A stretch of DNA of 64,000 nt, taken from NCBI RefSeq assembly GCF_900102815.1, contig NZ_FNGF01000005.1:1-64000 (forward strand). The letters run 5' to 3'. Each line of letters opens with the position of its first letter. Within the stretch, counting starts at the first letter, position 1. Made by a program: the position numbers and the translations under genes. The notes beneath the pieces are model-generated. The model was not told where the DNA came from. It did not search any database and saw nothing but the letters and a program-made list of their open reading frames with translations. Shown piece after piece: positions 43,701-51,593 of the stretch. The DNA is from Glycomyces sambucus. GTDB lineage: Bacteria > Actinomycetota > Actinomycetes > Mycobacteriales > Micromonosporaceae.

Positions 43701-43874
43701 TGCGGGCTCGCCACTGCCGGGCTTCTTTGCGGGCTCGCCACGGAACACCGCGTCCGCCAGCGCGGTCGCGTCGTCGCCGAGGTCGCCGGACGACCGCTCC
43801 CGGTCCCGCACGGGCGCGGGGGGCCGGGGGGCCGAGAACTTGGCGACGGGCTGACGGCGGTCCTCGCCGCTCAT
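40740..43874 (-). CDS. VirB4-like conjugation/T4SS ATPase
   Basis: 1044 residues from ATG 43874 (GAGGAG upstream). About 190 N-terminal residues are low complexity, with YPQG/YPQ repeats. A helical middle region (NGDWEPGDVLAL, RYRSPYGSTVKLVNRLTG) and a C-terminal RecA-like ATPase follow: Walker A VFVAEPGGGKSTLMGAIGYL (about residue 670), Walker B KLVGLDEAHFMEGW (about 908), ASQNPKDILGL as sensor-like. VirB4/ConE proteins power T4SS substrate or pilin movement. DnaA-box-like 9-mers lie in the YPQ-coding part. Translationally coupled to both neighbours. Confidence 0.88.
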   Translation of the reverse strand: MSGEDRRQPVAKFSAPRPPAPVRDRERSSGDLGDDATALADAVFRGEPAKKPGSGEPAKRPGTGEQRTAPQEPRQASPVESLRHASPPASMTPPSSTRPQGYPQGYPQNQPSYPQGYPQRYAPPPTSGNPQGHSQRNGSYPQQGPSYPQPADQARGNVSTGRRQAAQTSTQRPPGQDLVPVRQSRAAALPATTGDGKPVRVKPIGAQKERQPLRELSLTEIAGHVTFTPASVTAWYKLPGVRWSFRPDLEREALIVAIAEQYAGLAGMRVHLRRTTRPFPADQWARTVDRYTARPLRTVPGGTSWADHLVAAQRHLQQLSHAEGETFLGITFSRRGAFDQVGEKVGRMFGRGTKLSEREKIEKRSLQFDEVLGSFGVRARRATTEELEWLVFRSVALGMEPPRLLSGSNGDWEPGDVLALTESIERYRSPYGSTVKLVNRLTGEEKHTAVLTVGRMEELEIPQRHEPWLHFHERCPWPVELSSRIDILGAGEAFRDLDHRLRLIRSQQRDYDEHAMDAPPELQRLAERALGVGDEMTTGLPIDAARAHGWHRLAVTADTKEECLERARTLMQMYQRDMRISLQHPKNQDWLAREFIPGEPVAQTGYVRRMPVKLMSAAMPQAASVVGDRRGDLIGRTAGTSRSPVFLDLHFATEVREKSGLSVFVAEPGGGKSTLMGAIGYLAARRGVQVTLLDPSGPLAKLCEMPELKPFSRVLNLTGSEYGTLAPYALIPSPRREHYADSPDGQREYDIAVSNARSERRMLVQDICAMLLPPQVQREASTARLLRHAARHVPAEEDSALEDLVESLQDAEDHVTGDGAELAALLLDTAEMPLAKLFFGSPDKGVLEDDTALTVITMSGLRLPDLGIEREYWSAEEALALPMLHTAHRLAVRRAYGGDMHRRKLVGLDEAHFMEGWKSGRSFLVRLARDSRKWNLAALVASQNPKDILGLDVQNLVSTVFVGRIAEDATIAEEALKLLRVPTGVGYESVLASLSEVDASETRKLPYREFVMRDVDGRVQRIRADFSWVRGLLDYLNTTPGEEQ
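43429..43572 (-). repeat. cluster of TTATCCACA (DnaA-box-like) 9-mers within the VirB4-like gene
   Basis: On the minus strand TTATCCACA occurs exactly at 43429-43437, 43450-43458, 43531-43539 and 43552-43560, with one-mismatch copies at 43483, 43519 and 43564. They encode Y-P-Q in the low-complexity N-terminus. Confidence 0.8.
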
Positions 43875-44260
43875 AGGCGCTCCTCAGTTCGGACGGGCTC
43901 CACGAGTGTGGGCCGCAGGCGGATCGAACGGGTCGTGAACGCCGGTATGCGGACCTCGCGGCCGTCACCGCGCGTGTGCTTCCAGTCGGTGAGCAGCGTG
44001 CGCAGGACGGTGGTCGCGGGCCGGTCGGCGTCGACGTAGCGGAAGATCAGCGAGGTCGCGACGAGGGCGAGTGAGATCTCGATGGCGGGGAAGAGGTCGA
44101 CGTCGCCGGTGAACGCCCAGCGCAGCAGCATGAACAGGGCCAGGATGGCGGCGAAGGCGCCGTACTGGCCGTACGGGAGGTGGACGGGGAGCGTGTAGCC
44201 GGGGGGGCCGAGGTACAGCAGGCGGGCACGGTAGATGTCGTCGTCGGTGCGCAAGCGCAT
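43871..44260 (-). CDS. PrgI/VirB3-like inner-membrane protein
   Basis: 129 residues: YLGPPGYTLPVHLPYGQYGAFAAILALFMLLRWAFTG and EISLALVATSLIFRYV form a membrane hairpin, with a basic C-terminal cytoplasmic tail (TRSIRLRPTLVEPVRTEERL). Small two-helix proteins of this layout, placed just before the VirB4 gene, are VirB3/PrgI-type components. GGAGGA lies ahead of ATG 44260. ATGA overlap with the ATPase start. Confidence 0.7.
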   Translation of the reverse strand: MRLRTDDDIYRARLLYLGPPGYTLPVHLPYGQYGAFAAILALFMLLRWAFTGDVDLFPAIEISLALVATSLIFRYVDADRPATTVLRTLLTDWKHTRGDGREVRIPAFTTRSIRLRPTLVEPVRTEERL

Positions 44261-44308
44261 GGGCGTCCTCCGTCCGGCCTTACTGCAACAGGGGCGATGT
44301 GGGGGCTG

Positions 44309-44590
44309 CTAGTCCTCTTGGCTGAACAGCACGTCGACCAGGCCGCCGCCGACGGCCACCAGGACGACCGCGCCGGCGATGAACGCGATGCCGATGATGG
44401 CGATCGTCGACGAGGTGAGGACCCGGCTGACCTCGCCCTTGTTGGCGCGGGCGATGAAGATGAGGCCGAGGATGGCCAGGAGGATCGGGGCGATCTTCGA
44501 CAGGAAGAACCCGATGATCCCCTGCGTGTTGATCTCGGCGCCGGCCTGGGCGTGCGCGGCGACCGTCCAAAGAGTCTCGTGAACCGTCAT
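44309..44590 (-). CDS. VirB2-like small membrane protein
   Basis: 93 residues from ATG 44590; GGAAGG lies 9 bases upstream and rules out the in-frame ATG 44599, which is too close. A short N-terminal part is followed by two hydrophobic helices (FFLSKIAPILLAILGLIFIARA and IAIIGIAFIAGAVVLVAVGGGLVDV) joined by a polar NKGEVSR loop. This is the layout of VirB2/TrbC pilin-like proteins and of the small membrane proteins at the head of Gram-positive conjugation operons. First gene of the T4SS-like operon. Confidence 0.7.
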   Translation of the reverse strand: MTVHETLWTVAAHAQAGAEINTQGIIGFFLSKIAPILLAILGLIFIARANKGEVSRVLTSSTIAIIGIAFIAGAVVLVAVGGGLVDVLFSQED

Positions 44591-44687
44591 CAGTACCATC
44601 CTTCCGTCACATAAGTCACTAGAGCCTCACGTAACGCAATTTTCACTCATGTTTCTTGTCTCCCAACCCATCGCGGGGTCTGCCCTC

Positions 44688-44693
44688 ATCATA
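44688..44693 (-). promoter_or_regulatory. -10 candidate of the T4SS-like operon
   Basis: TATGAT on the minus strand, about 95 bases upstream of ATG 44590, in the most AT-rich stretch of the region. Confidence 0.4.
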
Positions 44694-44809
44694 TGCCGGA
44701 CCCCTGACGGAACGCACCTTCGTCGGCTCGAAGAGCGACCGTAAGACCGGACACCGAGAACTGAAACAGATAAGCCGGGAAGTATCAATCCGATGGCCGC
44801 GATCACTGC

Positions 44810-44827
44810 GTGTCGGCAATCCGACAC
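44810..44827. promoter_or_regulatory. palindromic operator candidate between the two divergent operons
   Basis: GTGTCGG-CAAT-CCGACAC is a perfect 7+7 palindrome directly abutting a TAAGAT -10-like hexamer (44828-44833) facing the plus-strand gene at 44934. A bound repressor would block that promoter. Confidence 0.5.
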
Positions 44828-44933
44828 TAAGATAGGAGTGCCCGGTGTCCTACGATCAAGCCGCACAATAGAGCCCGAAGCCCAGCACCGCCCACCGGCC
44901 GAACGGCCGCGCACCGACCTCGCGGAGACCACC

Positions 44934-45743
44934 ATGGACTACATCGACGACATCGCCGGCCGGCTCACCGCCGCGGCCGTCGCCTTCGCCGTCGCCGGTC
45001 TCGCCGTCGCCGCGCTCTCGGCCGCCGCCCTCGGCGGGGTGCGCGCCTCCGAGAAGTGGCCCTCCGCGCCCGTCCCGCGCCTCGGCCGGCCCGCCGTCAT
45101 GGCCGGCGCGCTCGTCGGCCTCGTCGTCTTCGCCCTCGCCGCCGGACTGTTCTCCCTGGCGCGCTTCGGCACCGATTTGAACGCCAACCTGCGGGTACTC
45201 CTGGCCGTGGGCGTCGACCTCCTCGCCCTCACCGCCGGACTGTGGCTCGTCGGCCTCGTCGCCGGCAAGGTCGAGATGCGCACGCTCATCGCCGTCCCCG
45301 ACCACCACGCGACCCCGCCGCCGATCCCGGTCTCCGGCGACCCGACCCGCTACCAGATCCCCGACTACACGGAGACGCCCGTGGAACCCGACCCGCAGGA
45401 CCAGCCGCACCACTACCCGCCGGAGCCGCGCCACCCGCAGGCCCCCTACGCCCCCGACACCTCCGCGACCGGCGGCCTCCCCGCCGCCCGGTCCAACGTG
45501 CCGACCATCCCCACCGACACCCGGCCCGGCTGGGTCTTCCAGGACAAGGGCACCGGCGCCTTCTACGCCGCCGTCGCCCAGAGCCGCGGCGGCATCAGCC
45601 TCCTCGCCCTCGACGACTTCACCGTCGCCCGCACCGCCTCGCTCGTGGGCCCGCTCGAACTCGTCGGCTCCGTCGAGGCCACCGTGTGGCCCCTGGAGAA
45701 CGGCGACGCGCGCACCGAGGCCGGAGCCGACCGCACTGCCTGA
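44934..45743 (+). CDS. membrane protein heading the ESX-like gene chain
   Basis: 269 residues from ATG 44934, preceded by GGAG. Several membrane helices (LTAAAVAFAVAGLAVAALSAAALGGV, PAVMAGALVGLVVFALAAGLF, LRVLLAVGVDLLALTAGLWLVGLVAG) precede a Pro/His-rich linker (QDQPHHYPPEPRHPQAPYAPD) and a small C-terminal domain (RPGWVFQDKGTGAFYAAVAQSRGG). No family recognised. As the first gene behind the palindrome at 44810 it may be part of the secretion-related operon. Role unknown. Confidence 0.55.
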   Translation: MDYIDDIAGRLTAAAVAFAVAGLAVAALSAAALGGVRASEKWPSAPVPRLGRPAVMAGALVGLVVFALAAGLFSLARFGTDLNANLRVLLAVGVDLLALTAGLWLVGLVAGKVEMRTLIAVPDHHATPPPIPVSGDPTRYQIPDYTETPVEPDPQDQPHHYPPEPRHPQAPYAPDTSATGGLPAARSNVPTIPTDTRPGWVFQDKGTGAFYAAVAQSRGGISLLALDDFTVARTASLVGPLELVGSVEATVWPLENGDARTEAGADRTA

Positions 45744-45812
45744 ATCGGCAGTCCTCACGGAGCGCGCGGTTCGCTATCCTCGGAGTGACCTCGAGCGAAG
45801 CGAGCCGCGACT

Positions 45813-46550
45813 GTGAACGACGCCGACCAGGTCTTCACCGACCTCGACGAGCACGTGACGCTGCGCGTGCTCGACGGCCGCATCACCGTCGAACTCTCCG
45901 CCTCCGGCTTCCGCCAGACCCCCGGCGCCATCGCCAACCTCGTCGTCGAACTCGCCGGGCGCATGCCCCGGCCCGGCGCCGGCTCCGACGCCGCCCTCGC
46001 CGCCGGCATCGACGCCGTCGCCGGCCTCCAGCAGGCTGCCGCCACCGGCGGCTTCGAGGACTTCGCCGCCGTGATGCGCGGCCGCCTCGGCATCGAGGCC
46101 CCTAGGCAGACCCTCAGCCGCGACCCCGAGTTCGACCGCGCCGTCGCCAACCGCCTCGACGGCGTCCTCAACTCCATGCGCGCCGCCCAGACCGCCCGCG
46201 CCGCACCCGCCCGCGAAGTCCTCACCGCCGAGGCCGCCACCGACGAGGGCGACGTCACCGTCGCCTCCAGCTCCGAGCGCGCCGTCGCCGGCGTGTGGAT
46301 CGCCCCCGAGGCCCGCGGCCGCGGACTCGAAGGGCTCGCCACCGCCCTGACCGACCTCATCGCCCGGGCCCGCGACGAGGTCGGACGCCTCGCCGAGGCC
46401 CGCGCGAAGGCCGGCCTCCCCGACGAGGTGGCGAAGACGATCGACAATGCCCCTGAGGACGCCGATCGCGCCGGCACCGCCACCGCGCGGATCGTCGACC
46501 GCATCGCCCAGGCCAACGAGACCCTCCAGAGGAAGGCAGGACAGGCATGA
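45813..46550 (+). CDS. double YbaB/EbfC-like protein
   Basis: 245 residues from GTG 45813. Two similar units can be read: VTLRVLDGRITVELSASGFRQTPGAIANLVVELAGR in the N-terminal third and VTVASSSERAVAGVWIAPEARGRGLEGLATALTDLIARA in the C-terminal half, each a YbaB-type beta-sheet followed by a long helix, joined by a variable linker. A TATCCT -10 lies at 45775-45780. ATGA overlap with the next small gene. YbaB-like proteins next to ESX substrates recur at 4868, 58557 and 58889; here two domains are fused. Escort function is inferred. Confidence 0.65.
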   Translation: MNDADQVFTDLDEHVTLRVLDGRITVELSASGFRQTPGAIANLVVELAGRMPRPGAGSDAALAAGIDAVAGLQQAAATGGFEDFAAVMRGRLGIEAPRQTLSRDPEFDRAVANRLDGVLNSMRAAQTARAAPAREVLTAEAATDEGDVTVASSSERAVAGVWIAPEARGRGLEGLATALTDLIARARDEVGRLAEARAKAGLPDEVAKTIDNAPEDADRAGTATARIVDRIAQANETLQRKAGQA

Positions 46551-46849
46551 CCCGGATCTTCGACCCCGAGTTCGTCCGCCGGCTCGGCGAGGGCATCGAC
46601 GCCAAGGTCGTGCCCGTCCTCGAGTCCACCGACGAGGTCCTCCCCGCGCTCAGCGAGATCGACCGCAGCCTCTACACCACCGTCACCCTCCCCATGGCCG
46701 CCGCGTACTCCCTGGCCACCTCCACCGTGACCGAGTCCATGGCCGGCGCCGCCGAGTGCTTCCGGCAGATGCGCGACGCCCTCGACTCCTGCGCCCAGGA
46801 CATGACCGACACCGACGACGCCTGCTCCAAGGCGTTCGGCGGCGAGTGA
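46547..46849 (+). CDS. small helical ESX-like protein, 100 aa
   Basis: 100 residues: MTRIFDPEFVRRLGEGIDAKVVPVLESTDEVLPALSEIDRSLY then YSLATSTVTESMAGAAECFRQMRDALDSCAQDMTDTDDACSKAF. The heptad-like pattern with a central break is consistent with a WXG100-type helical hairpin, though no WxG is present. Three Cys residues lie in the second helix. Translationally coupled to the YbaB-like gene; 12 bp separate it from the next. Confidence 0.6.
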   Translation: MTRIFDPEFVRRLGEGIDAKVVPVLESTDEVLPALSEIDRSLYTTVTLPMAAAYSLATSTVTESMAGAAECFRQMRDALDSCAQDMTDTDDACSKAFGGE

Positions 46850-46861
46850 GGGAGGCGCCGC

Positions 46862-47805
46862 ATGAGTACCGGGCAGAGCCTCTACGAGGCCGGGGAGGAG
46901 ATGTCGCCGTACTACAACGGCGTCATCAAGTCCTGCGCGGTCGCCATCGCGCCCCCGGCCGTGGTCTTCGGCCTCGCCGTCCAGGCCATGGCCACCAGCA
47001 TCTACCTCAATCAGTGCAACCCCGGCGACATCCTCAAGGCCGCCGGCGCCTGGGTCTCCCTCGCCGAGAAGAACATGGAGGCCGCTGAAGAACTCCAGGC
47101 CGAGGTCGACACCGTCAACGACGGCAACTGGAAGGGCGACGACGCCGACGCCTTCCGCGAGGCCGCCGGGAACGTCAAGTCCCAGCTCCAGCAGCTCGCC
47201 GTCACCGCGTTCCTCATCGGCGCCCAGCTCCTGGCGTTCTCGGTGATGCTCACCGTCTACTGGCTGTTCCTCACCGCCTGCACCATCGTCATGGACGCGT
47301 TCCTCGCCGCCTACCTCGCCGCGCTCGCGGGCGTCCTCACCGCCCCCGGCGCCCCCGCGATCATGGCCAGCGCCCAGGCCGTCGCCACCAGCCTCGTCGC
47401 CTCCATGAAGAGCATCGAGGCGTACCTCATCGCCGTCTCCACCGGCTGCGCCGCCCTCACCGGCGGCCTCACCGCCGTCACCTTCGGGTTCCAGAAGGTC
47501 CAGGGGAACCCCGTCGACCCGCTCGACATCGCCGGGGCCGGGCTCGCGAACATGCTCGAAGGGTTCCTGGTCTACGGCATCAACGTCGCCACCATGACCC
47601 CCGGCGGGCGCCACGCCGGCGTCACCGACGCCATGCACGTCTTCCAAGGCGTCTCGGCGATCTTCCCGACCTACAAGGGCGACGGCGAGACCGGCGCGCT
47701 CTTCGAAGGCGGCGGCCCCGCGCTCGGCATCCCCGACTCCCTCCTCAACCTGTGGGAGGACCACGCGCCCGACCGGTTCACCAACCCCGAGACGATCGAA
47801 TGGCG
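46862..47805 (+). CDS. membrane-spanning WXG-type protein (EspB/PPE-like layout); end uncertain
   Basis: About 310 residues from ATG 46862. A WxG-like turn appears in TVNDGNWKGDDADAFREAAGN, followed by hydrophobic stretches (LAVTAFLIGAQLLAFSVMLTVYWLFLTACTIV, AFLAAYLAALAGVLTAPGAPAIMASAQAVATSL). The native protein seems to end near 47800, where the next gene starts in another frame, but this frame stays open to 48295 in Ser/Arg/Pro-rich out-of-frame sequence. A missing stop or single-base frameshift at the junction is likely. The end given is my estimate. Confidence 0.6.
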
Positions 47806-48246
47806 CTTAACCCCCGTGCCGTCAGGCGGACCGTCGCCGCGCTCTTCGTCCTGGTCCCGCTGCTCGCGCTGGCGGTCACCGGGGTCCGGTACCTGGAGTT
47901 CCGGTCCGCGGCCGGCGGCGGCGGGACCCACGGGACCGCAGTGGTCGAGAAAGCAGGTGTCTCCGGCGGCGGGGACGAGGTCTGCACCGGGGAGTTCACC
48001 CCCGACGGCGGCGGGCCCGCGACCGCGGTCGACATCGAGGTCGACGGCCGGTGCACCGAGGGCGAGGAGCTCGACGCGTTCCTCGTCGGACCCGCTGCGC
48101 TGCATCCGGACTGGTGGGGCGGGACGAGGGCCTGGACGGCCGGCACCGGCACCGGCGAGCACCTGGCGCCCGTCGTGGCCGTGGTCGCCTTCCTGGTGCT
48201 CCCCGTCCTGCTCGCCGTGCTGGTCTTCCGCCGCCGGGCCCGGTAG
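47800..48246 (+). CDS. two-pass membrane protein with extracytoplasmic domain
   Basis: 148 residues from ATG 47800. N-terminal segment VAALFVLVPLLALAVTGVRYLEF, an extracytoplasmic beta-rich part (GTAVVEKAGVSGGGDEVCTGEFTPDGGGPATAVDIEVDGRCTEGEELDAFLV) with a Cys pair, and a C-terminal segment LAPVVAVVAFLVLPVLLAVLVFRRRAR. The hairpin layout resembles DUF3592-type proteins. It belongs to the ESX-like chain. Confidence 0.6.
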   Translation: MALNPRAVRRTVAALFVLVPLLALAVTGVRYLEFRSAAGGGGTHGTAVVEKAGVSGGGDEVCTGEFTPDGGGPATAVDIEVDGRCTEGEELDAFLVGPAALHPDWWGGTRAWTAGTGTGEHLAPVVAVVAFLVLPVLLAVLVFRRRAR

Positions 48247-48335
48247 GCGCCGCATTCTCGGTGCTGTCGCGAGGGCGTCGCAGTTGGTACGGTGAGGGGG
48301 AACCGCCACCCGTCCCCCTCGCGAGGTGAGTATCG

Positions 48336-49862
48336 ATGAGCGACAACGAGTCCTACCAGGGCCTCGACGCCGCCGCCCCGGCCGCCGCGGCACCCGCCTT
48401 CGGGACCGCGGAACCCCCGGGCGCGGTCGAGACCCGGCCGGACCTCGCGACCGCGCGGCCCGGCTGCTCGAACCCCGAGTGCGGCAACGCCGCGGTGCAC
48501 CCCGCGGAGGAGGGCTGGCAGCGGCTCGTGTCGGCCGTCCCGGTCGAGCGGCAGCTGTACCGGTTGCGGCCCAAGGAGTCCGCGATGTCGTACCCGACCG
48601 AGGCCGACTTCCGCGCCGCCGTCGCCGCGGTCCGCCCCGAGCACGCCGACGCGCACTCGCTCCAGCGGCTGCGCACCGCCTGGACCGAGGACGTCTCCGG
48701 GCGCCTCGCCGACTGGTCCGACCAGATCCGCTCCGGCCTCGCCGACCTCGCCGAAGGCTGGTCGGGCACCGACTTCGAGTCGTTCGAGGCCGCCTGCGGC
48801 CAGACCCGCGAACTCGTCGAGGACCTCCTCGACGACGTCGACGGGACCGTCGCGAGCCTCCAGGTCACCGAGGACGCGCTGTACGCGATCCAAGGCGGCG
48901 ACTCCGGCGAGATCCCCTATCCCGCACCGCAGTTCTGGATCGACGGCGACTGGCACAGCTGGGTGTCCGTGCACCTGCGCCCGGCCTGGTGGCACGGCGA
49001 CTGCATCCAGTACACCTGCCAGGACGCCGAGCACGTGCTCGCCCTCGGCGGCGGCGACCCCGAGCTCGCCACCGAGATCATCGACTACATCGACGAGCGC
49101 ATCCTCCACTACATCGACCACTACTCCAGCCCCGTCACCATCGAGCGCGAAGGGCTCGACCCGGCCAAGGGCCTCACCGTCGAGGAGGCCAAGGAGCTCG
49201 CGGTCGCCGACGCCGCCGAGCACTACGGGACCCTCGTCGACCAGAGCTGGGGCGCCTACGACGCCCGCCACGCCGCGATCGACGACGACATCGCCCAGCG
49301 CAGCGCCGACACCGACGCCGAGGACCGCTCGGTCCGCACCGTCCGCAGCGACAAGGACTACCCGGACGCCGCCGACCCCGCGTACATGGACCTCGAACCC
49401 CCGCCCATGGACCAGCCCGCCGGTACCGCTGCGCCCCAGGCCACCGAGGACCCGTCCCTCGAACCGCCCGCCGGCGAACCCCCGGCGGAGGCCGACGAGC
49501 CCGACATCGAGGCCGACGACGAGGACGCCCCGAGCGGCGGCCTCGCCAGCGGCGGGACGGGAAGCACGAGAACCGTGTACGGGGGAGGTGCCGCGGGCGG
49601 GGCGGCCTCGGCCGCACCTGCGGCGACGACCACCGCAGGGACCGTTTCGGTGGCGGGAGCGGCGATCGGCGCGACCGCCGCGGTCGGCACCGCAGGAGCG
49701 TCGTCGACCGGACCGCGCGGAAGCGCCCTGGTCATGGGCGGCCCGGGCGGAGCGGCCGGGCAGCGGCCGATGGAGGACAAGGAACGCGAACCCGACGTCG
49801 ACCTGGTCGAGGACGCGAACATGTGGGGCTACGTCGACGAAGACGACGACCCGTACGCCTAG
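48336..49862 (+). CDS. large DPYA-tailed WXG-containing protein, paralogue B
   Basis: 508 residues. Same order as paralogues A and C: disordered Ala-rich N-terminus; PGCSNPECGNAAVHPAEEGW (Cx4C) then QRLVSAVP; a helical domain with AEGWSGTDFESFEAACGQT (WxG); IQGGDSGEIPYPAPQFWI; VHLRPAWW; a helical second half; an Ala/Gly/Thr-rich tail ending DEDDDPYA. No signal peptide. The Gly-rich tail is shorter than in paralogue C. The small partner (49903) lies 40 bp downstream rather than upstream. Confidence 0.72.
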   Translation: MSDNESYQGLDAAAPAAAAPAFGTAEPPGAVETRPDLATARPGCSNPECGNAAVHPAEEGWQRLVSAVPVERQLYRLRPKESAMSYPTEADFRAAVAAVRPEHADAHSLQRLRTAWTEDVSGRLADWSDQIRSGLADLAEGWSGTDFESFEAACGQTRELVEDLLDDVDGTVASLQVTEDALYAIQGGDSGEIPYPAPQFWIDGDWHSWVSVHLRPAWWHGDCIQYTCQDAEHVLALGGGDPELATEIIDYIDERILHYIDHYSSPVTIEREGLDPAKGLTVEEAKELAVADAAEHYGTLVDQSWGAYDARHAAIDDDIAQRSADTDAEDRSVRTVRSDKDYPDAADPAYMDLEPPPMDQPAGTAAPQATEDPSLEPPAGEPPAEADEPDIEADDEDAPSGGLASGGTGSTRTVYGGGAAGGAASAAPAATTTAGTVSVAGAAIGATAAVGTAGASSTGPRGSALVMGGPGGAAGQRPMEDKEREPDVDLVEDANMWGYVDEDDDPYA

Positions 49863-49902
49863 GCCCGCACCGAGACCCCGCACCGAGACAAGGAGCCCCC
49901 GC

Positions 49903-50241
49903 ATGGCCGTCCGCGCCTTCGACCCCGCCGCGCTCGAACGCTACCGGCAGTTCCTCGGCGATCTCATCGACGAGCTCGAGAACGACGTCATCCCGTCCCT
50001 GCGCGACGGCGCCCTGAAGAAGGCCCCCGCCTTCGGCACCGCGCCCGGCGCGGGCGAGCACGCCGCCGTCGAGTACGCCGAGTTCCACGCCACCACCTGG
50101 CGCAACCTCCAGTACCTCCGCGGCACCCTCCACGGGCTCCGCGCGGGCCTGCAGTCGGCCATCGACAACGGCGGCGTCGTCGACCAGCAGACCGCCGCCG
50201 ACCTGCTCCGACTCACCGACGGCGACGACCTTTACGCCTGA
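49903..50241 (+). CDS. small WXG-like helical protein, partner B
   Basis: 112 residues: FDPAALERYRQFLGDLIDELENDVIPSL, then FGTAPGAGEHAAVEYAEFHATTWRNLQYLRGTLHGLRAGL, with the TW-NLQ signature of partners A and C. It ends TDGDDLYA, echoing the DPYA tail of the large proteins. Two long helices are predicted. Co-transcribed with paralogue B. Confidence 0.7.
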   Translation: MAVRAFDPAALERYRQFLGDLIDELENDVIPSLRDGALKKAPAFGTAPGAGEHAAVEYAEFHATTWRNLQYLRGTLHGLRAGLQSAIDNGGVVDQQTAADLLRLTDGDDLYA

Positions 50242-50482
50242 TTTCCACGCATTGCGAGGCACGGTCACGGTGCGTGATGGACCGGTTGTTCAAAGGCGCA
50301 CGGTTTGCACACCCCTGCTAACCTGAACCGTGAACTTACCGTCGAGACCCGCGTAATCCCCCCGAAGGACGCATGGCAGCGCGCCGACTCCGCACCGCCC
50401 CGCTCGCGCCCTCGCGCGAAGGAGTCCGACCGCATGTCGGGGGACCGTACCGCAGGTACTGAACTCACAGACAGGGAATGCG

Positions 50483-50794
50483 ATGCCGAACGTCGACCCA
50501 GAAGCGCTGCGTACGTACCAGCGAACGGTACAGGCGCAGCTGGACAAGCTCGAAGACGAGATCATCTCGCAGCTCCGCAACGGCCAGCCCCTCGGCAAGC
50601 TGCCCGCCTTCGGCATGCTCGACGGCTCCGAAGCCGCCCGCACCACGTACCAGACCTTCCACGAGACCACCTGGAACAACCTCCAGGCGCTTCGTGAGTC
50701 GCTCGATGGGATCGTCACCACCCTCGACGAGGCGGCCAAGGGCCACGAGGACTCCGACGACGTCAGCGGCCAGAACTTCGACGCTCAGCTGTAA
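50483..50794 (+). CDS. small WXG-like helical protein, partner C
   Basis: 103 residues: VDPEALRTYQRTVQAQLDKLEDEIISQLRNGQPLG, FGMLDGSEAARTTYQTFHETTWNNLQALRESLDGIVTTLDEA. Shares VDPxAL, FG(M/L)LD and TW-NLQ with partners A and B. It heads the third cassette (partner, lipoprotein, large protein). A TAACCT -10-like hexamer lies near 50319. Function as T7SS-type partner is by analogy. Confidence 0.7.
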   Translation: MPNVDPEALRTYQRTVQAQLDKLEDEIISQLRNGQPLGKLPAFGMLDGSEAARTTYQTFHETTWNNLQALRESLDGIVTTLDEAAKGHEDSDDVSGQNFDAQL

Positions 50795-50841
50795 CAGTGG
50801 TCAGCCGGCAACCGGGCGACCGACAGAGAGGATCTATTGAC

Positions 50842-51591
50842 GTGACCCGAAAACTGACCCTGATCAAGGGCTTCGCGGCGGTCGGTGCGGCCGGGCTGCT
50901 GCTGTCCGGGTGCGGCGGCGACGAGCTTCCCGGGTCGTCCGGGAACGGCGACTCGGACTCCGACAGTTCCGGTTCCGGCTCGTACAGCGTGATGGCCGAA
51001 TGGGACGGGTGCCCGGCACTCGGGGACATCCAGGCCATCCACGACTACATGGGCGTCACCGACTGGGGTTCGAACGGACTCACCTCCAGCGACATTCCCA
51101 GCGGCATGGACGGCGAGGCGTTCAACTGCGGCGCCGTGCTCGCAGAGCTCGCGGTCTTCCACCAGGACAACGAGGCGACCGCGGACCGGGACATCCCGGG
51201 GACCGCGAACATCGACGTCGGCGTGGCCCCGTGGGACTCCGACTCCGAAGCGACGGAGAACTTCCAGACCCGCGTCGAGCAGCTGAAGACCGCCCTCGAG
51301 ACCGGCGGCACCGAGTACTCGGACGTGCAGGAAGGCGAGTTCGAGGGCGACTGGGACGAGACCTACTACTACGCAGGCAGGTCGGCCGACGGCTTCCTCA
51401 TGGACGCCATCGCCCGCAAGGGCGACATCGTGATCTACGTGTTCATCGACTACTCGAACGACCCGGCGGTCGTCGCCGGCGAGGACCCGGTCTACCCCTT
51501 CACCGACCAGGAGTTCACGGACTGGGTCCTGAACGAGTACCTGCCGCCGACCTACGCGGACCTCCTCGCCAAGAAAGAGAACGGACTCTAG
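50842..51591 (+). CDS. lipoprotein between partner C and paralogue C
   Basis: 249 residues from GTG 50842, preceded by AGAGGA. A lipoprotein signal with lipobox LLSGCGGDE (Cys near residue 23) is followed by an Asp/Ser/Gly linker and an acidic globular domain (YSVMAEWDGCPALGDIQAIHDYMGV, ETYYYAGRSADGFLMDAIARKGDIVIYVFIDYS). Resembles the DUF3558-type extracellular lipoproteins of actinobacteria, but only loosely. Its stop is 2 bp before the next start, so it is co-expressed and may hold the secreted partner near the membrane. Confidence 0.65.
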   Translation: MTRKLTLIKGFAAVGAAGLLLSGCGGDELPGSSGNGDSDSDSSGSGSYSVMAEWDGCPALGDIQAIHDYMGVTDWGSNGLTSSDIPSGMDGEAFNCGAVLAELAVFHQDNEATADRDIPGTANIDVGVAPWDSDSEATENFQTRVEQLKTALETGGTEYSDVQEGEFEGDWDETYYYAGRSADGFLMDAIARKGDIVIYVFIDYSNDPAVVAGEDPVYPFTDQEFTDWVLNEYLPPTYADLLAKKENGL

Positions 51592-51593
51592 CC

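Noticed and set aside
40740-43874. FtsK/EccC-type ESX ATPase
   Set aside because: Only one RecA-like domain with a VirB4-like layout and VirB-type neighbours; EccC would show three ATPase domains.
36112-44590. A complete integrative conjugative element
   Set aside because: No integrase, relaxase, VirD4 or attachment-site repeats can be recognised in the window.
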